In this document: positions 58,910-64,000 of the stretch, one piece after another
Layout: each line of letters begins with the position of its first letter
How positions within the stretch are numbered: position 1 is the first letter of the stretch
Source of the DNA: Comamonadaceae bacterium
Lineage (GTDB): Bacteria > Pseudomonadota > Gammaproteobacteria > Burkholderiales > Burkholderiaceae_C
Reading direction: 5' to 3'
Assembly: GCA_947448885.1 (NCBI GenBank)
Contig: CANFPJ010000005.1
Coordinates: 1-64,000, forward strand
DNA: 64,000 nucleotides
Position numbers and translations under genes: made by a program
The notes under the pieces: generated by a model
Database searches by the model: none
Told to the model about the DNA's origin: nothing
What the model saw: only the letters and a program-made list of their open reading frames with translations

Positions 58910-59926
58910 ATGACCTCCCCCCAGCCCATTGTTCGGCCTGTTTGGCGCCAGCTGCAATTCCTCGCCCCAGGCCTGCGGGCCTGTGTGCTTGGCCTGATGG
59001 CGCTGGCCCTGGGAGCGGCCCAGGCGCAAGAGTTTCCGCAAAAAACCGTGCGCATCGTCGTCGGCCAAGGCGCAGGCGGTGGCATGGACACCTTGGCGCG
59101 TTTGCTCAGCCAGCGTTTGGCGGGTCCCTTGGGTCAGCCGGTGCTGGTGGAAAACCGGGTCGGTGCCGGCGGCATCATTGCCACCGATGGCGTGGCCAAG
59201 TCCCCCGCCGACGGCCACACCTTGTTGATGGCCCCGATTGGCAACATGGTGTTCACGCCCATCTTGACGCCCAAGCTGCGCTACTCGCCGACCAAAGACT
59301 TTGTGCCGGTGTCATTGGTGGCCAGCTTCCCCTTGCTGCTGGTGGTCAATGCCAAGCAAGGCATCCCCAGCTTGCCCGACCTGGTGAAGTTCATGAAGTC
59401 CAACCCCGACAAAGCCAACTATGGCGGCTCGGGGCCAGCGTTTCAATTTGCCAGCGAGTTGTTTCGCTTGCAAACCGGCACGCCGGGTGAGTTCATCCAA
59501 TACAAAAGCACCAGCGAAACCATCACCGCTTTGATCGCCGGAGATTTGGTCATGTCGATGGTCGATACCGGCCCAGCATCGGCCTTGATCGCCTCGGGCC
59601 AGTTGCGTGCCTTGGCGGTCACATCGCCCACCCGCTTGCCCAACCTGCCACAGGTGCCGACCATGGCCGAGTTGGGTTTTCCGCAATTGGAATTTCGCTA
59701 CTGGGCAGGTTTGTTTGCCCCGGCCCAAACCCCCATGGCGGTGGTCAAGCGGCTCGAGAGCGAAGTGCACCGCATCCTCAAATTGCCCGAAGTGGCGGCG
59801 CAAATGGCCACCAGCCAAGTCACCGCCACACCGGCCAGCTCTGAAGACTTGGCCAAGTTGCTGGCCGCCGATCTGGCCAAATGGGGTGCCGTGGCCGAAA
59901 GCGCCAAAATCAAAAGCAACGACTGA
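58910..59926 (+). CDS. Bug-family tripartite tricarboxylate transporter substrate-binding protein
   Basis: This 338-residue periplasmic Bug protein starts at ATG 58910 (MTSPQPI); an open frame exists upstream but lacks homology. The signal peptide ends LGAAQAQ before FPQKTVRIVVGQGAGGGMDT. VVENRxGAGG is present as VLVENRVGAGGIIA. It is the first gene of a plus-strand run with the dioxygenase, hydroxylase and another Bug gene. No TctAB genes are near. The ligand may be an aromatic acid of the pathway; that is inference. Confidence 0.9.
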   Translation: MTSPQPIVRPVWRQLQFLAPGLRACVLGLMALALGAAQAQEFPQKTVRIVVGQGAGGGMDTLARLLSQRLAGPLGQPVLVENRVGAGGIIATDGVAKSPADGHTLLMAPIGNMVFTPILTPKLRYSPTKDFVPVSLVASFPLLLVVNAKQGIPSLPDLVKFMKSNPDKANYGGSGPAFQFASELFRLQTGTPGEFIQYKSTSETITALIAGDLVMSMVDTGPASALIASGQLRALAVTSPTRLPNLPQVPTMAELGFPQLEFRYWAGLFAPAQTPMAVVKRLESEVHRILKLPEVAAQMATSQVTATPASSEDLAKLLAADLAKWGAVAESAKIKSND

Positions 59927-59963
59927 CCCCTCTTTTCCTCTGACCCAACTGCCCCACCCCACC

Positions 59964-60869
59964 ATGACCCACGCCTCGTCCATCGTCAGCCATTTGCGCA
60001 GTGTCGCCCTCAACGTCCCCGACCTGGCCGTGGCCCAGGCTTTTTTCACACAGGTCTGGCACCTGGATGCGGTGGCGCAAGGCCCAGCTGGCACTTATCT
60101 GCGCGGCACCGGCACAGACCACCATTTGATATCGCTCCATGCCCACCCCGGCCCGGCCTCGGTGCGCCATGTGAGCTTGCGGGTCCACAGCGCCCAGGCC
60201 TTGGAGAAAGCAGCGCAGGCCGCTGTCCAAGGCGGGGCCCGAGTGCTGGGGCCGGTGGCCGCTTTGGCTGACCCGGCGGGTGGTGTGGGCCTGAGCGTGG
60301 TCGATGGGCATGGCCGTGTTTACCAACTGGTGCATGGCGACACCACCCACCCCCAGGGTGCCGAGGTGGCCGACAAACCGATCCGCTTGGCGCACGCCGT
60401 GCTCAACACCCACGATGTGCCCGCCAGCCAAACATTTTTAGAGCAGGTGCTGGATTTTTCACTCTCTGACCGCACCCGCATCATGGCCTTCATGCGCTGC
60501 AACAGCGACCACCACAGCATCGCTTTTGGCGACACCGACAACGATGCGCTCAACCACATTGCTTTTTTGATGCCCGACCTCGAATCGGTCATGCGCGGCG
60601 GCGGTCGGCTCAAAGACGCCGGCCACCCCATCGAGTGGGGCCCCGGTCGCCACGGCCCCGGCAACAACGCCTTCAATTACTTCATCGGCCCGTTTGGCAT
60701 CGTGGTCGAGTACACGGCTGAGGTGCAGCAAATCGACGACAGCTACACCGCCGGCCAGCCCGATGACTGGAAGTGGCCCACCGGGCGGGTCGACCAATGG
60801 GGCATCTCCAAGCCCCCCAGCGACGCCTTGAAGCAGGCCCAACGCGCGGTGTTGTTTGCGCCGGTCTGA
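59964..60869 (+). CDS. VOC-family extradiol ring-cleavage dioxygenase
   Basis: This 301-residue two-domain VOC protein is close in plan to type I extradiol dioxygenases such as BphC. The N-terminal domain is degenerate; the C-terminal one holds a full facial triad, His144 in LAHAVLN, His198 in ALNHIAF and Glu249 in IVVEYTA, with spacing close to that of BphC. It should cleave a catechol-type ring next to the diol, with Fe(II) and O2. The start at ATG 59964 follows family length. It lies between a Bug gene and the MhpA-like hydroxylase, consistent with a hydroxylation-then-cleavage order. The natural substrate is unknown. Confidence 0.88.
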   Translation: MTHASSIVSHLRSVALNVPDLAVAQAFFTQVWHLDAVAQGPAGTYLRGTGTDHHLISLHAHPGPASVRHVSLRVHSAQALEKAAQAAVQGGARVLGPVAALADPAGGVGLSVVDGHGRVYQLVHGDTTHPQGAEVADKPIRLAHAVLNTHDVPASQTFLEQVLDFSLSDRTRIMAFMRCNSDHHSIAFGDTDNDALNHIAFLMPDLESVMRGGGRLKDAGHPIEWGPGRHGPGNNAFNYFIGPFGIVVEYTAEVQQIDDSYTAGQPDDWKWPTGRVDQWGISKPPSDALKQAQRAVLFAPV

Positions 60870-60923
60870 AGGCCAAGCCACCCTCTGCTGCGCGGCCCGA
60901 TCGGCACCGACCTTGAACGCGAC

Positions 60924-62486
60924 ATGACTGTTTTGAAACCACCCTCCCCGCCCCTGTATGACGTGGCCATCGTGGGCTGCGGCCCCAGTGGCGCTGCTGC
61001 CGCCGCCTTGCTCGGGCAACGCGGCCTGCGGGTGTGGGTCGGCGACAGCGCGCAGGCCATTTATGACAAGCCGCGCGCGTTTGCCATGGACCACGAAATC
61101 CTGCGCGTGTGGCAGCAATTGGGGATTGACGGGGCCATGCAAGCGCACATGGAGCCCTTCACCGACTCCGAGTTTTATGGCGTGGACGGCCAACTCATCA
61201 AGTGCATGTCCACCATCGCCCCGCCCTATCCCTTGGGCCACCACCCGTCGGTGGTGTTCAACCAACCCGCCTTGGAGCGCTTGTTGCGCCAGTTGATTGC
61301 CGGCATGCCCAACCTCACCTTGGCCCTGGGCCACAGCGTGCAGCGCGTGGAAAACCAAACCGACCGGGTGCAACTGTCCATCACCAACGACCAAGGCGCA
61401 CACAGCGTGGTGCAAGCGCGCTACGCCATCGCATGCGACGGCGCCTCCAGCCGGGTGCGCGAACAACTCGGCATGGGCTTGATCGACCTGGGGTTTGACC
61501 AGGCCTGGTTGGTGGTCGACACCTTGATCAACCCCCAAGGCTTGGCCAAGCTGCCACAGGTCAGCGTGCAGTACTGCGAGCCCACGCGGCCCAGCACGTT
61601 TTTAATTGGCCCCGGGCATCACCGGCGCTGGGAAATTTCCATCAATGCCGGCGAAGACCCGCAAGAGCTGGCCACCCCGGAGGGCACCTGGCGCTTGCTG
61701 TCGCGCTGGATCACCCCCCAAGACGGCCAACTGTGGCGCCAAGCCAGCTACCGCTTTCATGCCTTGGTGGCGCGCGAGTGGCGCCAAGGTCGGGTGTTTT
61801 TAGCGGGCGATGCCGCCCACCAGCAACCCCCATTTTTGGGCCAAGGCATGTGCCAAGGCGTGCGCGATGTGGTCAACCTCAGCTGGAAAATCGCAGCGTG
61901 TTTGCAAGACCATGCCCCCGACGCTTTGCTTGACACCTATGGCACCGAACGCCAGGCCCATGTGCGCGAGCTGACCACCCGCATCAAACACATTGGTGAG
62001 TTGATCGCCGAGCGCGACCCCGCCAAGGCGCGTGCGCGAGACCAGCAATTGCTGCAAGCCTGCCAAGGCCAAGTGCAGCGCACCCCGCGCCAAGACGTGC
62101 AACCGGCCCTGCGCGGGGGCTTGCTCAGCGCGCAATCGCATGCGGCGGTGGGCACCCTGTGCCCGCAGCCGTGGTTGGTGCGCGGCGCACAACGCCAACG
62201 CATGGACCACTGGCTGGGTTGCGGTTGGCGGCTGCTGCTGTCGGCCCAAGCACCCGCGAGCTTGCTGTCCACCGCTGCACAATGCCGTCCGTCGGGCATG
62301 GCCCAATGGCAATTGGGACAAGGCCCCTGGCAAGAGGCCGATGCGGTGTTGGCCAACTGGTTGGCCAAGCACCAAGCCCATGCCGTGCTGGTGCGCCCTG
62401 ACCATGTGGTGTACGGCGTGGCCCACGATGACCCCAGCCTGCAAGCCTTGTTCGATGAGATTCATGCTTTTTCAAAACCACACTGA
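60924..62486 (+). CDS. FAD-dependent aromatic hydroxylase, MhpA-like (3-(3-hydroxyphenyl)propionate hydroxylase family)
   Basis: This 520-residue flavoprotein monooxygenase has GxGxxG at residues 18-23 (VAIVGCGPSGAAA), the DG motif CDGASSRVR and the second FAD motif LAGDAAHQQPPFLGQG near 292-307. The C-terminal thioredoxin-like region is divergent. This is the plan of MhpA, which hydroxylates a phenol to a catechol using NAD(P)H and O2. It starts at ATG 60924, 54 bp after the dioxygenase stop. It would supply the diol for that dioxygenase. It is assigned as MhpA-like only; phenylpropionate specificity is not shown by sequence. Confidence 0.86.
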   Translation: MTVLKPPSPPLYDVAIVGCGPSGAAAAALLGQRGLRVWVGDSAQAIYDKPRAFAMDHEILRVWQQLGIDGAMQAHMEPFTDSEFYGVDGQLIKCMSTIAPPYPLGHHPSVVFNQPALERLLRQLIAGMPNLTLALGHSVQRVENQTDRVQLSITNDQGAHSVVQARYAIACDGASSRVREQLGMGLIDLGFDQAWLVVDTLINPQGLAKLPQVSVQYCEPTRPSTFLIGPGHHRRWEISINAGEDPQELATPEGTWRLLSRWITPQDGQLWRQASYRFHALVAREWRQGRVFLAGDAAHQQPPFLGQGMCQGVRDVVNLSWKIAACLQDHAPDALLDTYGTERQAHVRELTTRIKHIGELIAERDPAKARARDQQLLQACQGQVQRTPRQDVQPALRGGLLSAQSHAAVGTLCPQPWLVRGAQRQRMDHWLGCGWRLLLSAQAPASLLSTAAQCRPSGMAQWQLGQGPWQEADAVLANWLAKHQAHAVLVRPDHVVYGVAHDDPSLQALFDEIHAFSKPH

Positions 62487-62498
62487 CCGGAGACACCC

Positions 62499-63491
62499 AT
62501 GACCCACCAAGCACAACGCCGCCAACTCCTCACTTGCGCGGCCGGCGGCCTGGCCGCTGGCTTGGCGTGGCCGGTCATGGCGCAAACCGGCCCCTGGCCG
62601 AATCGCCCCATCAAATGGATCGTCTCGCAACCCGCCGGTGCGGGCCCAGACATCTTGGCGCGCTACATCGCCGATCAACTCGCCCGCAGTTGGGGCAGCG
62701 CCGTGGTGGTGGAAAACCGCCCGGGTGGTCAAAACGTGATTGGCACCCAAGCCGCAGCGCGCTCGGCCCCCGATGGCTACAACTTTTTTTACGCCACCAC
62801 GGCCGCCATGGTGACCAATGGCTTCACCTTCAAAACCTTGCCCTTTGATTTGGAAAAAGACTTCATCCCCGTGGCCCTGTTCGGTCGCAGCCCCTTTGTG
62901 TTGGCCGCGCAACCCAGCACCGGCATCCAAAGCATGGCCGACATGATCGCCCGGGCCAAGGCCCAACCCGAGAAGCTCACCATCGCCACCGAAGGGCCCA
63001 AGACTTTTTCAGGCATGTTGGCCGATACCGTGGCCGCCATGGCTGGCATCCGCCTCACCCACGTGCCTTACAACAAAGCCCCCGAGGCGATTCAAGACGT
63101 CTTGGGCGGTCGCATTGACCTCATTTGCCTGCCCGATGCCGCCTTGAGCGCTTACATCGCCAACAACCAAATCAAACCCTTGGCGGTGAGCACCGCGCAG
63201 CGCGTGCCCAATTTGCCCCAAGTGCCCAGCCTGTCAGATACCTTCACGGGATTTGAATACGCGGGATGGAATGGCTTGTTCGCACCGGCCAACACCCCGG
63301 CCGAGGTGGTGACCCGCGTCAACCGCGACATCCAAGCCCTGCTGCGCCAACCTGAAGTGGTGCAACGCCTGGCCTCGCTGGGCTCGATCGCCGACAGCGG
63401 CATGGGCACCGCTGCCTTTGCCGCCTTCATGAAGGCCGAGCGCGAGCGCTGGGCCGGTATTGTCAAAGCGATTGGCATCAAAGCCGAATAA
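62499..63491 (+). CDS. Bug-family tripartite tricarboxylate transporter substrate-binding protein
   Basis: This 330-residue periplasmic Bug protein has the N-terminal sequence MTHQAQRRQLLTCAAGGLAA and a signal peptide ending WPVMAQ. The basic RRQ before the hydrophobic core is Tat-like, but the full Tat motif is not certain. The mature start is WPNRPIKWIVSQPAGAGPDI, and VVENRPGGQNVIG is present. It follows the hydroxylase gene by 12 bp, so it is cotranscribed with the ring-cleavage genes. Its ligand is unknown. Confidence 0.91.
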   Translation: MTHQAQRRQLLTCAAGGLAAGLAWPVMAQTGPWPNRPIKWIVSQPAGAGPDILARYIADQLARSWGSAVVVENRPGGQNVIGTQAAARSAPDGYNFFYATTAAMVTNGFTFKTLPFDLEKDFIPVALFGRSPFVLAAQPSTGIQSMADMIARAKAQPEKLTIATEGPKTFSGMLADTVAAMAGIRLTHVPYNKAPEAIQDVLGGRIDLICLPDAALSAYIANNQIKPLAVSTAQRVPNLPQVPSLSDTFTGFEYAGWNGLFAPANTPAEVVTRVNRDIQALLRQPEVVQRLASLGSIADSGMGTAAFAAFMKAERERWAGIVKAIGIKAE

Positions 63492-63534
63492 CCCGCCTTG
63501 CCCCCCCTCTCACCTCACCACCGCAAAGGCACAC

Positions 63535-64000
63535 ATGGGCATGCGCATTTGGCACCAAAGCATGACGGTCTTGGACGTGTTGCCGGCCTACCGCGAACGC
63601 ATCCAAGCGCATGCCAAAAAAATCGTGCATGCCGACACCGAGGTGGTGGTGCATGGCCTGGCCATCGACACCTATCCCAGCGATTACCCCGGCGGGGACA
63701 TCACCTTCAACGCCTTGTTTTCCATGCATTCCCTGCAATGGCTGGGCAGCGTGTGGAGCGCCCAAACCCAAGGCTTTGACGGCTTTGCCGTGTGCACCAC
63801 CATCGACCCCCTGTTGCGCGAAATGCGCAGCATGGTCGACATCCCGGTGGTGGGTTGCGCCGAAACCTGCTACTTGGCCACCCACAGTTTGGGCGAGCGT
63901 TTTGGATTGTTGCTGTTCAACGAGCGCTTGGCACCGGCCTACCGTTTGCAAATGGCGCAGTACCGCATGGAAGACCGTTGCGCTGGCATCTTGCCCACGG
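63535..64000 (+). CDS. Asp/Glu/hydantoin racemase-family protein (3' end cut by window)
   Basis: At least 155 residues of a protein of the Asp/Glu/hydantoin racemase superfamily, which also contains maleate isomerase and arylmalonate decarboxylase. The first catalytic Cys region is GFAVCTTIDPLLRE near residues 80-93 and the following VPVVG-like loop reads DIPVVGCAET. The second Cys region lies beyond the window. ATG 63535 is preferred over ATG 63541 because AAAGG lies about 6 nt upstream. Its place after the ring-cleavage genes could mean isomerisation of a fission product such as maleate or maleamate. That is inference. Confidence 0.84.
   Translation, partial: MGMRIWHQSMTVLDVLPAYRERIQAHAKKIVHADTEVVVHGLAIDTYPSDYPGGDITFNALFSMHSLQWLGSVWSAQTQGFDGFAVCTTIDPLLREMRSMVDIPVVGCAETCYLATHSLGERFGLLLFNERLAPAYRLQMAQYRMEDRCAGILPT

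Noticed and set aside
1-64000. CRISPR arrays, complete insertion sequences or prophage genes
   Set aside because: No regular spaced repeats, transposase, integrase or phage structural gene was recognised in either strand.

Overview
The window reads as chromosomal DNA of a betaproteobacterium of the order Burkholderiales, most likely a member of the Comamonadaceae (freshwater Limnohabitans/Rhodoferax-like lineages would fit; this is inference). The reasons are the five 'Bug'-type tripartite tricarboxylate transporter binding proteins without their TctA/TctB membrane partners, the tig-clpP-clpX-lon order followed by tRNA-Gly and tRNA-Cys, a hpnCDE squalene cluster, and an evenly GC-rich codon bias. 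I found no phage, no complete insertion sequence and no CRISPR array.

Layout. (1) 1-3095, minus strand: end of a branched-chain amino-acid-type ABC importer, with livH, a fused livM-livG and a truncated livF. (2) 3310-16937, minus strand: a run of thirteen catabolic genes, including a Zn alcohol dehydrogenase, a DUF35 OB-fold/thiolase-fold pair, three SDRs, a carboxymuconolactone-decarboxylase-like protein, hydantoinase/oxoprolinase A and B, a quinone oxidoreductase, an Ldh2-type dehydrogenase, a Bug protein and a DHDPS-like aldolase. (3) 17029-23242: a divergent VOC protein and a D-aminoacylase-like gene, facing a deaminase-like amidohydrolase, a Bug protein and an alpha/beta hydrolase. (4) 23429-25401: a DUF1080 lipoprotein and a TPR protein. 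(5) 25417-31883: a tRNA-Cys 3'-end duplicate, tRNA-Cys, tRNA-Gly, lon, clpX, clpP, tig and tRNA-Leu. (6) 31989-36302: an RND efflux pump and adaptor with a TetR-type operator at the promoter. (7) 36423-41185: hpnCDE, a HAD phosphatase and hemH. (8) 41290-43995: a cell-shape module of two bactofilins, an M23 endopeptidase and a RodZ-like membrane HTH protein. (9) 44291-46160: a PF10118 protein and an alpha/beta hydrolase that has lost its nucleophile. (10) 46287-57819: iorAB with a Bug protein and a 4HBT thioesterase, divergent from a DUF1028 Ntn-type protein coupled to a complete dipeptide importer. (11) 57816-64000: an ACMSD-like amidohydrolase, two Bug proteins, an extradiol dioxygenase, an MhpA-like hydroxylase and an Asp/Glu racemase-family protein cut by the window end.

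The catabolic blocks look like supply and degradation units. Binding proteins and ABC importers bring in organic acids, amides or peptides. Hydrolases, oxidoreductases and ring-cleavage enzymes then feed acyl-CoA and central intermediates. No dedicated transcriptional regulator lies in any of these blocks. The substrates cannot be read from sequence alone. The most unusual points are the 3310-16937 gene combination, the SDR without a catalytic Tyr, the alpha/beta hydrolase with Gly at its nucleophile position, the bactofilin module, the operator on the efflux/hpnC promoter region, and the duplicated tRNA-Cys 3' end.
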